In this document: positions 9,061 to 18,297 of the stretch, piece by piece | Layout of the letters: each line of letters starts with the position of its first letter | Numbering within the stretch: the first letter of the stretch is position 1 | Origin: CAKUFA01 sp963618735 | Lineage (GTDB): Bacteria > Bacillota > Clostridia > Christensenellales > Aristaeellaceae | Length of the DNA stretch: 64,000 bases | Direction of reading: 5' to 3' | NCBI GenBank assembly: GCA_963618735.1 | Contig: CAVEUM010000003.1 | Span: forward strand, 1 to 64,000 | Notes under the pieces: model-generated | The model's database searches: none | Told to the model about the DNA's origin: nothing | What the model saw: only the letters and a program-made list of their open reading frames with translations | Made by a program: the position numbers and the translations under genes

Positions 9061-9956
9061 TGGTTCTCATACTCCTTCATGGTCAGCACAGAGGTGGAAG
9101 TCAGGTAGATGCAGTCCACCACGGGGGCGTATGCACGGACAGTTCCGTCTGTACGGCTGCTGTCATTGTTGACATAGATGCGGATGACGTTATCGCCTTC
9201 CTGAATATCAATATTGTTGATGAAACATGTCGTGAAGTAATCCTCGCAGTCGCCGCCGCCCATGTCCTGTGCGTTATCGGGACGCTCGATGGTGATGTCG
9301 CTGTAAGAGATTGCTTCACCATTGACAAGAATTTCAATCTTAGATGCATTTTCATTGGCGGACATGTACAGGGTACGGAAACGGGCGCTCAGGCGCATGC
9401 TCAGTGCCACGCCGCTTTCCGCTTTGTCCGAGGTAAATTCAAAGTCCAGATAGGCACCCTTATAGTCCAGGCCGGCAATATACTGACCGCCGCTTGCCTT
9501 GAGTGAGGAGGCAATCATTGCCGTACCGTTCGCAGAGCCAGACAGCGCCACGCCGACCTTCAGTCCGCCTTCCGTTACCGTATCGTAGACCCAGTTTTCT
9601 TCACAATCGTAATCCAAACCCGTCAGCTGCGTTTTTTCAGCCTCGAAGGTGTACTTCGTGCTCCACTTGGCGTACACATTTACATTTTCCGTATACTTTG
9701 CCAGGCGATTGTACTCTTCACCGTTTTCAAGATACCATCCGCTGAAGCTGTATCCCTCACGTTCAGGCTCGGAGACTTTGGAGATGTTCTTGCCGTACTC
9801 AAAGTCCATCGTCGTCACAACATCGCCTGCGTCGTTCACAACACCGCTGTTATCGTAGTCATAGTTCCAGTAAAAGGTTGCCTGTCCTCCTTCTGCAAAA
9901 GCACAAGAGCCAAACAACAATGTGCAGAAAAGCATGCTGCTAAGAAACCGCTTCAT
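9057..9956 (-). CDS. Secreted protein with InlB B-repeat and carbohydrate-binding-like domain
   Basis: A 299-aa protein. Residues 1-21 are a signal peptide (LLFGSCAFAEGG). About 26-95 is an InlB/Listeria-Bacteroides repeat (GYSFSGWYLENGEEY ... VNVYAKWS). The remaining 200 residues begin YTFEAEKTQLTG and end VDCIYLTSTSVLT, the outline of a CBM6/CBM35-type beta-sandwich. No catalytic domain is visible. It probably binds polysaccharide at the surface and cooperates with the neighbouring GH3 enzymes. AAGGAG precedes the start. A stem-loop separates it from the upstream GH3 gene, which may reduce its expression relative to that gene. Confidence 0.75.
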   Translation of the reverse strand: MKRFLSSMLFCTLLFGSCAFAEGGQATFYWNYDYDNSGVVNDAGDVVTTMDFEYGKNISKVSEPEREGYSFSGWYLENGEEYNRLAKYTENVNVYAKWSTKYTFEAEKTQLTGLDYDCEENWVYDTVTEGGLKVGVALSGSANGTAMIASSLKASGGQYIAGLDYKGAYLDFEFTSDKAESGVALSMRLSARFRTLYMSANENASKIEILVNGEAISYSDITIERPDNAQDMGGGDCEDYFTTCFINNIDIQEGDNVIRIYVNNDSSRTDGTVRAYAPVVDCIYLTSTSVLTMKEYENQ

Positions 9957-9970
9957 ACAACAATCTCCTT

Positions 9971-10018
9971 TTTGAAAAGGTTTCCCCGGTAACAGATAAC
10001 CTATTGCCGGGGAAACCC
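9971..10018 (-). terminator. Intergenic stem-loop, possible attenuator
   Basis: An 11-bp perfect inverted repeat (arms 9979-9989 and 10007-10017, GGTTTCCCCGG type) lies between the 1322-aa GH3 gene and the 299-aa gene, followed on the minus strand by TTTTC. It could end part of the transcripts or stabilise the upstream message. The remainder of the gap 9957-10136 shows nothing else I recognise. Confidence 0.55.
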
Positions 10019-10136
10019 CTTATTGTTTTTCAGGCTTTCGTATGGCCTCATTTCCAAATGCGACTAATGCAAATCGTTGCTTATGGTGCACGATACACGG
10101 CACCGGCAAATGGCCTAGAAGAATTCGGAAACTCTT

Positions 10137-13100
10137 TTAGTTTGCAGCAGGAACGTTGCCGTTCTCATCTGCAACGCACATGGTCACATCGATGCTTGTC
10201 GTCGTTTCGGACACTTCGGTCTTGCCCTTCATGTTGGTGCTTTCCTTCGTGGCATAGAGCTGCACGGTAAAGGTGTAAGTACCGGCAGTGGTGGGCGTGC
10301 CTTCCAGGGTGCCTTCCTCGTCCATCGTCACGCCATCAGGCAGTGCACCATCGATGATCGAATAGGTCAGGGAGTCGTAAGCATCCTTGGTGATGACATA
10401 GGAAGTGAGCTCTGCGACAAACTCATTGCCAACCTGTGCGGCTGCAAAATCGTCGCTGCCTTCCTTGGCCACAATAGCGGGATCCACCGTAATCGTGTTC
10501 ACAACATCCTTGCTGATCCAGCCGTCAATCAGGCAATTCACCGCAATGGTAAATGTACCGGTTTCATTGGCCGTGCCGCTGATTGCGCCGGAATTGCTGT
10601 TAAAGGTCAATCCTGCCGGGAGAGATCCGTCCACGATGGTGTACACAACAGTCGAGCCGTTGTTCAGTGCTGCGTCAATCGCAACGCTTCCGTTGAAGCT
10701 GACGCTCTGTGTAGCGGTCAGCTGCTCACCGTTCAGGTCCAGATCCCAGTAACCATTCAGGAATGCGGCAGAGTTTGCTTCTGCATAGAAGATGGACTTT
10801 GCCACCTGGCGTACCCAGTACCACTGGGTGTAGCAAATCTTGTAGACGGTGCTGCCTTCTTCAGCGCCATGCTGAGCAAGGTACACACCTTCGACCTCTG
10901 CTACAGTGCCATCAGGCAGCTGCTCGCCCGCCTTATAGAAGCCGCCGGTCACCGTGCTGCCGGTTTCAGGGTTGGTCTGACCGGAAAGGTACTCCATGCT
11001 GGTTGTGGTCAGAATCGTCTGGTTACCTGCGCGAACCATAGCATCAGGAGAGGTCTTGCTGTCCCAGCCAATCCAGCCGTCAGTGGTGAAGGGTGCGTTG
11101 CAGCCCCATTCCTGCTGATACAGCTTGACACCCAGGTTGTAGTTGGACGTGTTGCACAGGCCGGCCAGACGTGCATAGCCCGTCATGCCAGCATTGGAGC
11201 CGCCCTCCTGGAAGCCCAGCTGGAAGCAGCGGGAGTACACTTCACGGATCGCCTGTTCATCGCACCATGCGAAATGAACGCCGCGGTCGGTTTCCTGGTC
11301 ATTCATGAAGCAGTGCTTGAGGTAGCACACAATGCCCTTTTCCTTTGCACCGCTGACAACGGCCGCGCAGATTTTGCCGCCCTGCAGACCGTCAGAGGAG
11401 AAATACTCGTTGTTACGACCGGAGAAGGGAGAACGATGATGGTCAGCACCCGGTCCAAGCCACTCAGTGTTGCCCTTGAGCAGGATCAGGTTGCCCATGA
11501 TCACGCCCTCTTTGTATGCGAGGTCGGGATTCCATGTAGCTGCCATGATATCCGCAGAGGTCCACTGATGGGTCGATTCGTAGTTCGTCGGGCTGTCTGC
11601 AGCGGTGGTAGACGGCTTTTCCGTGGAAGCCATGGACGCACTGCCCCAGCCATTGTAGGTCATCATCATTGCCAGCTCATCGAAGGTCAGCTGGTTCAGG
11701 AATTCATCCCACTTCGGATCATCGTATGCCACGCCAATCATGTCCTTGAGCAGAATGGCGTTATCGGAAGAAGCGTACATCCATGCCAGCTGGTTGCCGT
11801 TTTCGTCCTGCTTGCTGATGAGCTGATCCGTGTTGCTGCCCGTTACGGGATGCTCGCCGTATTCGCCCTTGGCCTGCGTCCAGTTTTCGGGAACAGAGGT
11901 CTTGGACCAGGCATAGCCCTTTTCGTCGTCTACTTCAAAGTAATCCTGATAGCGAGCGGTGTTGTCGCGCGCGCCGGTCTGCGTGCTGGATACATTGTAG
12001 TTATCCCAATAGGAGATTGCATTCAGCACATTGTTGTAGAAGGTCAGGTCAGATGCTGTGGGAGCCACAGGGAAGGACAGGTCGAAACCATTGACGACCA
12101 CGCCCAGCGGATTGATAGGCACCATCTCGCCGCTGTAATTGCGGGTTGCAAACACAAGCTCGTCCTTATCTGCACCCTGATAGGTCAGCTCGGTAGCAGA
12201 CTTGTTTTCCGCACTGATGGCACTGTTGCGAGTCAGCACGGTCATGCCGGAGCCGTCCTTCATCATTTCATCAGAACGGACGTTACCGTAGTTGATGTCG
12301 CCCAGCTCAGTTTCCGCATTGTAGCCATCACCATTGTTGTTCAGGCCAGAGGTGAACAAAGCAGAGAGCTGACCGCCGGAGAAGTCATCCTGCTCCGTAG
12401 CAATCGTCTGTGCCACGGTGAACTTCACTTCGTCATAAGCGTCATCTTCTGCCGTGACATCGGTAGACAGGTCAAAGTGGCTGCTTTCCATCAGGCGCAG
12501 GGTGTATTCGCCTGCTTCAAGGATGTAAGCACCGCGAGTCTCGCCATCGCTCTGCAGCTGATAGGAATACCAGCTGGCCATGTCCTGCACATTGATTGCG
12601 ACAACAACCGTCTCGCTCTCGCCGGGCTGAATGACATCCGTCTTGGCATAGCCGACCAGCGACACAGCCGCATGCTCCGTCAGGCTCTGGTTGCTGTAAT
12701 CATTGTAGGTCACATATGCCTGAACGGTCTTCTTGCCTTCCATCTTGCCCGTATTGGTCACCGTTACAGGCACATAGATGGTTTCGACATCTGCAGCCTT
12801 TTCTGCTGTGGAGGCAAAAGCTGCGGTATCCGTCAAGGGCGTTGTGCAGGCTTCATCGGTAAAGATACCGCCCTGCTTGAAGGTGAAGCTGGTATAGTTC
12901 AAACCGTAGCCAAAGGGATACGCCACATAGCGATCAAACCATGCCTGCGCGATGTCCGTGCCTGTGTATTCAACACCGCGAATGGTGGCTGTCGTATTCG
13001 GGTTTTCCTGCAGGTAGTTGTACAAATCGGTATAGTAGGTCTCGTAGAAGCGATACCCGTTGTAAATACCTTCTTCGTAGTCAACACCGTGGTAGCCTTC

Positions 13101-14105
13101 GCCATCGGAGATGTACTGAGATCCGGTTGCGCCGCCCAGGCCATCTTCATCCAGATAGGTGTTAGAGCCAGCGCCGCCGGTCTGTCCGCCAGTCTGAGAG
13201 TTATCGCCGAAGTTGTACCAGGTAGGATCTGCGGTAAAGTCAGAATACCACTCGTCAACCAGTGCACCGGAAGGAGAAATCTGGCCGTTGAGCAGCTTCG
13301 CCACACCGTTGAGGCCGCCTGCGCCGGGACGGCCGATGCTCATGATGGCGTCAATGTTCTCATCATTCTTCAGCTCGTCCGTCTCAATGTAGTTCGAGGT
13401 GTTCAAGAGAACGATCACTGTGTCGAAGTTTGCTTCAACCAGTCGGAGCAGTTCGCGCTCGCTCTCCGTCAGCATCAGGTAATGCTTGTAGGTATTACCT
13501 TCCTCATCGGTGTACAGTGCCACATGCGTGTCGGTGTCATTTTCACCCAGCATGTTAACGCCAGCCTTCTCGGATACCACGCGCTTGGCGTCACTGCCCT
13601 CAGCGCCGGTACGGGAGAACACCACAACAGCTGCATCGTTGTAAACCTTGAACGAGTTTACAACCTGCGCATTGAAGGTGGTATCCTCATTACCGATGTT
13701 GCTGTTGCCGCTGCCGACAGAGCTGTTGTTGCCTGCCACAGCGTAGTTGGCCTGGTAGTAGCTGCGCAGTGTAGGGTTCACGTTGAAGCCCGCATCCGCC
13801 AGCGCGCCAGAGAGGGTAACATCCACATTGTCTGAAGCACCGTTGCCCTCCATGCCCTGTTCCGTTACGCCGAACACGCTGATCCACGCATTACCGGCCA
13901 GCGGCAGAGCATTGTTTTCATTCTTCAGAAGGGTAGAACCTTCGGCAGCAATTTCTGCTGTCAGAGTTTCAGCAGCCTTCTGGGCTTCTGCCATGCTGTT
14001 GTAGTCCGTGGTGTACACGGGCGTGTCAGCAGTTCCTTCCGCAAACGCGGGAAGGGTTGTGGTTACTGCCATAACAGCCGCCACGACTAGGGATAGTTTC
14101 CGCAT
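10137..14105 (-). CDS. Large secreted glycoside hydrolase family 3 enzyme with two Ig-like C-terminal domains
   Basis: A 1322-aa protein with a signal peptide (1-22, ending PAFAEG). It has the swapped GH3 order: the sandwich domain first (EGSTLLKNENNALPL), a fibronectin-III-like domain, then the TIM barrel with candidate nucleophile Asp about 1009 in PFTTDGWIGWD. After about residue 1120 come two putative Ig (He_PIG-type) modules, each with the signature DGSLPAGLTF or DGALPDGVTM. No sortase motif or membrane anchor is seen, so it may be released or held by the Ig modules. The start at 14105 is set by AAAAAGGAGG. A longer frame from 14297 has no such site. It is the first gene of the leftward locus, divergent from the LytTR regulator. 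Confidence 0.85.
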   Translation of the reverse strand: MRKLSLVVAAVMAVTTTLPAFAEGTADTPVYTTDYNSMAEAQKAAETLTAEIAAEGSTLLKNENNALPLAGNAWISVFGVTEQGMEGNGASDNVDVTLSGALADAGFNVNPTLRSYYQANYAVAGNNSSVGSGNSNIGNEDTTFNAQVVNSFKVYNDAAVVVFSRTGAEGSDAKRVVSEKAGVNMLGENDTDTHVALYTDEEGNTYKHYLMLTESERELLRLVEANFDTVIVLLNTSNYIETDELKNDENIDAIMSIGRPGAGGLNGVAKLLNGQISPSGALVDEWYSDFTADPTWYNFGDNSQTGGQTGGAGSNTYLDEDGLGGATGSQYISDGEGYHGVDYEEGIYNGYRFYETYYTDLYNYLQENPNTTATIRGVEYTGTDIAQAWFDRYVAYPFGYGLNYTSFTFKQGGIFTDEACTTPLTDTAAFASTAEKAADVETIYVPVTVTNTGKMEGKKTVQAYVTYNDYSNQSLTEHAAVSLVGYAKTDVIQPGESETVVVAINVQDMASWYSYQLQSDGETRGAYILEAGEYTLRLMESSHFDLSTDVTAEDDAYDEVKFTVAQTIATEQDDFSGGQLSALFTSGLNNNGDGYNAETELGDINYGNVRSDEMMKDGSGMTVLTRNSAISAENKSATELTYQGADKDELVFATRNYSGEMVPINPLGVVVNGFDLSFPVAPTASDLTFYNNVLNAISYWDNYNVSSTQTGARDNTARYQDYFEVDDEKGYAWSKTSVPENWTQAKGEYGEHPVTGSNTDQLISKQDENGNQLAWMYASSDNAILLKDMIGVAYDDPKWDEFLNQLTFDELAMMMTYNGWGSASMASTEKPSTTAADSPTNYESTHQWTSADIMAATWNPDLAYKEGVIMGNLILLKGNTEWLGPGADHHRSPFSGRNNEYFSSDGLQGGKICAAVVSGAKEKGIVCYLKHCFMNDQETDRGVHFAWCDEQAIREVYSRCFQLGFQEGGSNAGMTGYARLAGLCNTSNYNLGVKLYQQEWGCNAPFTTDGWIGWDSKTSPDAMVRAGNQTILTTTSMEYLSGQTNPETGSTVTGGFYKAGEQLPDGTVAEVEGVYLAQHGAEEGSTVYKICYTQWYWVRQVAKSIFYAEANSAAFLNGYWDLDLNGEQLTATQSVSFNGSVAIDAALNNGSTVVYTIVDGSLPAGLTFNSNSGAISGTANETGTFTIAVNCLIDGWISKDVVNTITVDPAIVAKEGSDDFAAAQVGNEFVAELTSYVITKDAYDSLTYSIIDGALPDGVTMDEEGTLEGTPTTAGTYTFTVQLYATKESTNMKGKTEVSETTTSIDVTMCVADENGNVPAAN

Positions 14106-14399
14106 TGGTCTTCCTCCTTTTTGTTTGTCTGCACATATTTTTTCTGTGCGTTTAGGTATATTATGCCGAATATCATTTCCGTTTGCGAAGCCATTGCAAG
14201 TTATGTCACCTTTATAGCATAATTTGCTTAATCGTGATGCGCAGAGGTGTCCTGCGTCTCTGCTGCAAGGCTCATAAGACGATATGCTGCGAGGCACCTA
14301 TCCCTTGTAAAATGAAAAACGAATTTCGTTCCGGTAGTTCTATCCTGCCCGTTTTTATGCTATAATCGCTGTAGCAGGAGCGTGAAAGGAGTATCCCGT
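14106..14399. promoter_or_regulatory. Divergent intergenic region with palindrome and extended -10 promoter
   Basis: This 294-bp gap separates the GH3 gene (leftward) from the LytTR regulator (rightward). For the rightward genes, TGCTATAAT at 14358-14366 is an extended -10 with only a weak -35, as expected of an activator-dependent promoter. Just upstream, 14318-14330 is a 13-nt palindrome (AACGAATTTCGTT). On the minus strand CATAAT within GGCATAATATACC (about 14157-14170) is a possible -10 for the GH3 gene, again with a poor -35. Self-regulation by the LytTR protein is inferred. Confidence 0.5.
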
Positions 14400-15104
14400 A
14401 TGATCAACATTGCAATCGTTGAGGACGAGGACTATTTTGCGTCCATCATTACCAAATATCTGGAGCAGTATGCGCAGGAACGTTGTGAAGAGATCCATCA
14501 TGTGCGCTTTTCGGATGGATATGCGATTGCTGATGGCTATAAGGGCGGCTATGACATCATCCTGATGGACATTGAGATGGGTCTCATGAACGGGATGGAA
14601 GCCGCCGAGGCGATTCGCAAGGTTGATGATGAGGTGACCATCATTTTCATCACCAACATGGCACAATACGCCATCAAAGGTTATGCTGTGCATGCACTGG
14701 ACTATGTGCTCAAGCCCGTGAGTTATCCGGCTTTTGCTGAGAGCCTGAAAAAGGCCATCAGCAGAATTGATGGAAGAAAAAAACGATTCATTACCATCAA
14801 TAACCGTGAGGGCATGGTCAAGCTGTTTGCTTCGGATATAACTTTTGTGGAAAGTCACGGACATCGGCTCACCTTCCACACGCAGGACCATGCCTACGAG
14901 AGTACCGCTTACACAATGAAAGAAACAGAAACAAAGCTGCAGGATTGCGGCTTTCTTCGCTCATCCAGCGGAGTGCTTGTCAACCTAAACAGGGTAACAG
15001 GTGTAAAGAACGGATACGTGGAGGTAGGCGGTCAGTCTCTTCCCATCAGCAGAAGCCGAAAAAATGAGTTTATGGCAGAGCTTGTCAGAAAAATGGTGGA
15101 GTAA
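14400..15104 (+). CDS. LytTR-family response regulator
   Basis: A 234-aa protein with a receiver domain (acidic pocket VEDED at 7-11, phospho-acceptor Asp57 in IILMDIEM, Lys in DYVLKPVSY) followed by a LytTR DNA-binding domain (about 130-234, ending PISRSRKNEF). LytTR proteins bind direct repeats upstream of regulated promoters and often control surface polysaccharides, peptides or virulence. GAAAGGAG sits 9 nt before ATG 14400; the earlier ATG at 14382 overlaps that site and is unlikely to be used. The kinase gene starts immediately after its stop codon. The adjacent GH3 locus is the most obvious candidate target. Confidence 0.9.
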   Translation: MINIAIVEDEDYFASIITKYLEQYAQERCEEIHHVRFSDGYAIADGYKGGYDIILMDIEMGLMNGMEAAEAIRKVDDEVTIIFITNMAQYAIKGYAVHALDYVLKPVSYPAFAESLKKAISRIDGRKKRFITINNREGMVKLFASDITFVESHGHRLTFHTQDHAYESTAYTMKETETKLQDCGFLRSSSGVLVNLNRVTGVKNGYVEVGGQSLPISRSRKNEFMAELVRKMVE

Positions 15105-16436
15105 ATGGAACAGATACTGGATATTCCGAAGATCTATACATCGAACGCCGAGTTTATGGCGGTATTAACCGCTGTTCTCGTTTACAGAAGATTCTTGCCG
15201 AAAAAGCGCCTGCAATACCTGCTGGTTCTGGCAGAATTGGGCGCATGCTATGGTCTCATTCGTGGTTTTCAGCTGATTTGCCAGAATTACGGCGGTGTCA
15301 TATGGATGGCTGCCATGACGTGCGCTGCACTGACAATGGTTGTGACCATCAAAATGGTGCTGAACCTGAGATGGTGTGTTGCCTTTTATATAGCTGCACG
15401 AACGTTCATGTGGGCAGAGTTGGCGGCATCTTTTTCGTGGCAGCTATGGCATTTTTATACCTTTGGCAAGAATAATGTAGAAACTGCAGACGCTGGCATG
15501 ATCTTCGCACTTGTCACCTATGCCATCATCCTTGCATTCTACTTCTTTTCGGAAAGCAGACAGCTTCCCAAAGAAAAGAATGATTTGAAGATCAACGTTT
15601 CCCATAGCAATGTGGCATTTGCATGGACCATTACGCTGCTTCTGTTCGTGCTGTCCAATCTGAGCTTCCTGCTGCAGGATAATCCTTTTTCAGGCACTTC
15701 CGCCACTGACATTTTCTATATTCGCTCACTGTCTGATATGATTGGCGTGGTGATGGGGCAGATGTTCCATCTGCAAAAATGTGATACGGAGCGGCGTGAG
15801 GAAAACGTCGCGTTCCAAACGATCCTGCGGAATCAATACATCCAGTTCCGTGAATCCAAAGACAACATCGAGATGATTAACCGCAAGTATCACGATCTGA
15901 AGCATCAGCTGCAAATTCTGCGTGAAAGCAACAGCGATGAGGAACGCGCCAGTTACATTGACGAAATTCAGCAGGGAATTGAGCGCTACGAAACTGAAAA
16001 CAAGACAGGGAATAACATACTGGACACGATACTGGCATCCAAGCAGAGCCGCTGCCTGAACGAGCACATCACGATGACCGTTGTAGCAGATGGTACGCTC
16101 ATCAACCGTCTTTCCGTGATGGACATCTGCACCATTTTCGGCAACGCGCTGGATAATGCGATCGAATATGAGCTGAAGATCAATGATCCGGAAAAGCGGC
16201 TGATTCATGTTACCCTGACAGAGAAAAACGGTTTCGCATGTATTCTGGTTGAAAACTATTATGAAGGTTCTGAAATCAGCAATGGTCTTCTCCCGGAAAC
16301 AACCAAGCATAACAAGCAGTATCATGGTTTTGGACTGCGCAGTGTCAAATATACATGCGAGAAATACGGCGGTTATATCAATACCGGCGTTCATGACAGC
16401 TGGTTCCGATTGGAAATGATCATCCCCAAGGCCTGA
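15105..16436 (+). CDS. GHKL-type sensor histidine kinase (AgrC-like)
   Basis: A 443-aa protein with about six membrane spans in residues 1-220, a coiled helix with the likely phospho-accepting His263 or His267 (KYHDLKHQL), and a C-terminal GHKL ATPase domain (N-box ICTIFGNALDNAIEYE; G-box HGFGLRSVKYTCEKYGG). This is the AgrC/VirS style of kinase that pairs with LytTR regulators. Its ATG follows the regulator's TAA directly, so the two are co-translated. No AgrD/AgrB-like peptide or processing gene is nearby, so the input may be something other than an autoinducing peptide. A strong terminator follows. Confidence 0.9.
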   Translation: MEQILDIPKIYTSNAEFMAVLTAVLVYRRFLPKKRLQYLLVLAELGACYGLIRGFQLICQNYGGVIWMAAMTCAALTMVVTIKMVLNLRWCVAFYIAARTFMWAELAASFSWQLWHFYTFGKNNVETADAGMIFALVTYAIILAFYFFSESRQLPKEKNDLKINVSHSNVAFAWTITLLLFVLSNLSFLLQDNPFSGTSATDIFYIRSLSDMIGVVMGQMFHLQKCDTERREENVAFQTILRNQYIQFRESKDNIEMINRKYHDLKHQLQILRESNSDEERASYIDEIQQGIERYETENKTGNNILDTILASKQSRCLNEHITMTVVADGTLINRLSVMDICTIFGNALDNAIEYELKINDPEKRLIHVTLTEKNGFACILVENYYEGSEISNGLLPETTKHNKQYHGFGLRSVKYTCEKYGGYINTGVHDSWFRLEMIIPKA

Positions 16437-16457
16437 CCAACAATAAAAATGTGAAAC

Positions 16458-16497
16458 AAACAAGACAGCCTGTGCAATGCATGGCTGTCTTGTTTCT
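16458..16497 (+). terminator. Rho-independent terminator of the two-component operon
   Basis: Perfect 13-bp arms (16458-16470 and 16483-16495, AAACAAGACAGCC type), a 12-nt loop, and T-rich sequence after. The following 130 bp to the ligase gene hold no promoter I can name with confidence. Confidence 0.85.
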
Positions 16498-16627
16498 TTG
16501 TATGATAAATTAAAAGGGACGAAAATGATATTTTCAGATTCATACAACCCCTTTGTCTGCGCTATGGCACGTCTCGATTGTTGGGAAGCAGAATGCTGTT
16601 GCGCAGTAGCAGAAAGGAGAACCAACC

Positions 16628-18082
16628 ATGCAACCCGTGCACAAAAGCCTTTTTTCCTGCTTGACGGAAACAGCAGAACAATGGCCCGAAAAGCCGCTGC
16701 TGAGTGACGGAGAAAACTGGATCAGCGCAAAAGAAACGCTGGAATGTTCATTGCGTACAGCAGCTGCTCTGCAACAGGCAGGAATGCGGCATGGCGATAC
16801 GGTGGCTCTTTGCAGCAAGCGCACGACAGGCACAGCATTGATGATTTTCGGACTTCGTGCCCTGGGCGCCGTTGTGCTGCTTATGGATTCACGGCAGAGC
16901 GTCAATGAAACGCTTGCACAGGCAGAAACGCGCATCCCTGTACGATTTTTGATTGAGCAGGAAAGCAGCACGGTGTTTCTCATAACCTCATGCAATCCCC
17001 CGGGCATGACCTGCCGCCTGAACCTTTTCGCATTGCCGCCTGCCTCGATCGATTTCAGCGTTCCAAATGGCGATGACCCATCGTTTATCATCTTTACATC
17101 CGGCACAACCGGAAAGAACAAGGCGGTTGTCCTTAGCGACAGCAACCTGGTAAACAATCTTCTTGACTCTGAGCCGCTTGGAGATTACAGACACGACGAC
17201 CTTGCCCTTTGCGCATTGCCGCTGCATCACGTCTTTGGTCTTGTGCTTCTGGCAGGAAGTGCGGTACTTGGCTACGGCGTATGCATGCCTGCGGAAACGG
17301 ATGCAGACAGCCTGCTTGCCGTGATTGAGCAGCAGCACCTCACACGCATGAATGGCGTGCCCTCTCTGTATCAGGCGCTGGCTGCAAAATGCGACACGTA
17401 TGATGTTTCCTCGATGCGTTCCGGCTATGTCGGCGGCAGTCCCATGACGGGAAAACAGTATACGGATGTCGAACATAAGCTCGGCATGACGTTGATCCCT
17501 GTTTACGGTATGTCGGAGTGCATCGGCATTGCCTGTGGTTCAGCGGCGATGCCGCCAGCGTTGCGTGCACGCAGCGTCGGGCGCTTCTATTCAATGAACG
17601 TCGGAAAAATCCTCCGCGATGACGGGACAGAGGCTGCCCCCATGGAGGAAGGTGAAATCTGTGCAACCGGTGCATCGAGAATGCTGGGTTATTATGGGCA
17701 GACCATGCCGCGGGATGCGCTGCTTCACACAGGTGATATCGGCTACGTTGACAAAGATGGTTATCTCTATGTAACGGGTCGAAAAAAGAATATCATCATT
17801 CGCAATGGCAATAATCTGTCTCCGCGCAGAATCGAGGAGGCTCTGATGGCGCTTCCTAATATCCGAGAAGCGGTCGTTGTTGGCCTGCACGATGCGCAGC
17901 AGGGGGAAGTACCCGCAGCCATGCTGATTGCAGACGGCGCAATTGCTGTGCCCGAGCCTAAATTGAACAAGAACGAAGTGCCTGTATGCTATCACTATGT
18001 TGATGAAATTCCGCTGACCGTCAGCGGAAAACCAGATCTTCAGCGCATACGGGAGGTGCTGACCATATGCAGGAATGGATGA
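16628..18082 (+). CDS. AMP-binding acyl/aminoacyl adenylate ligase
   Basis: A 484-aa adenylate-forming enzyme of the acyl-CoA synthetase/DltA superfamily. Core motifs are in order: P-loop-like FTSGTTGKNKAVVLS (about 156-170), VYGMSECIG, LLHTGDIGYVDKDGYLYV, TGRKKNIIIRNG, and the terminal catalytic Lys468 in VSGKPDLQR. It should activate a carboxylic acid as the adenylate and pass it to a thiol. The substrate (fatty acid, D-alanine or other) cannot be told. AAAGGAG precedes the start. It overlaps the next gene by 16 nt and is followed by a MBOAT acyltransferase, so the activated acyl group is probably destined for the cell surface. No acyl or D-alanyl carrier protein gene is present in the operon. 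Confidence 0.85.
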   Translation: MQPVHKSLFSCLTETAEQWPEKPLLSDGENWISAKETLECSLRTAAALQQAGMRHGDTVALCSKRTTGTALMIFGLRALGAVVLLMDSRQSVNETLAQAETRIPVRFLIEQESSTVFLITSCNPPGMTCRLNLFALPPASIDFSVPNGDDPSFIIFTSGTTGKNKAVVLSDSNLVNNLLDSEPLGDYRHDDLALCALPLHHVFGLVLLAGSAVLGYGVCMPAETDADSLLAVIEQQHLTRMNGVPSLYQALAAKCDTYDVSSMRSGYVGGSPMTGKQYTDVEHKLGMTLIPVYGMSECIGIACGSAAMPPALRARSVGRFYSMNVGKILRDDGTEAAPMEEGEICATGASRMLGYYGQTMPRDALLHTGDIGYVDKDGYLYVTGRKKNIIIRNGNNLSPRRIEEALMALPNIREAVVVGLHDAQQGEVPAAMLIADGAIAVPEPKLNKNEVPVCYHYVDEIPLTVSGKPDLQRIREVLTICRNG

Positions 18083-18297
18083 TTCTGAAATCTCCAGAAC
18101 TGCTGATCCTGTATGGCGGCAGTCTGCTTTGCTTTCTGGCAGCTGACAGGTGGCAACGCGGCGCATTGATGTGGATTGGCAGTATTTTGAGTGTTGCAGC
18201 AACCACCGTGCTGTTGCTTCTGGGTGGCTCGATGCGGGAGGCAGTCGTGTGGCTTTCTGCCTTGCTGCTGGTGCTGATGAAGGGAGAAGGAAGATGA
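18067..18297 (+). CDS. Small membrane protein between ligase and MBOAT
   Basis: A 76-aa protein made almost entirely of two to three hydrophobic segments (about 9-23, 30-50 and 55-72). It begins inside the end of the ligase gene after GGGAGGTG and ends with an ATGA overlap with the MBOAT gene. The position is like that of small membrane partners in dlt operons (DltX), but the sequence gives no recognisable match. It is probably a subunit or accessory of the acyltransferase. Confidence 0.65.
   Translation: MQEWMILKSPELLILYGGSLLCFLAADRWQRGALMWIGSILSVAATTVLLLLGGSMREAVVWLSALLLVLMKGEGR

Noticed and set aside
10869..13835. 988-codon open frame on the plus strand opposite the large GH3 gene
   Set aside because: Antisense shadow of a confident GH3 gene; the length comes from biased codon use. 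No motif or start signal.
16525..16707. Cys-rich short frame (MIFSDSYNPFVCAMARLDCW...) ahead of and overlapping the acyl ligase
   Set aside because: It runs into the ligase gene in another frame, composition beyond the first 30 codons is that of a shadow, and no conservation can be checked.
18067..18297. Acyl carrier protein between ligase and MBOAT
   Set aside because: The frame encodes hydrophobic membrane segments and has no DSL-type phosphopantetheine site.
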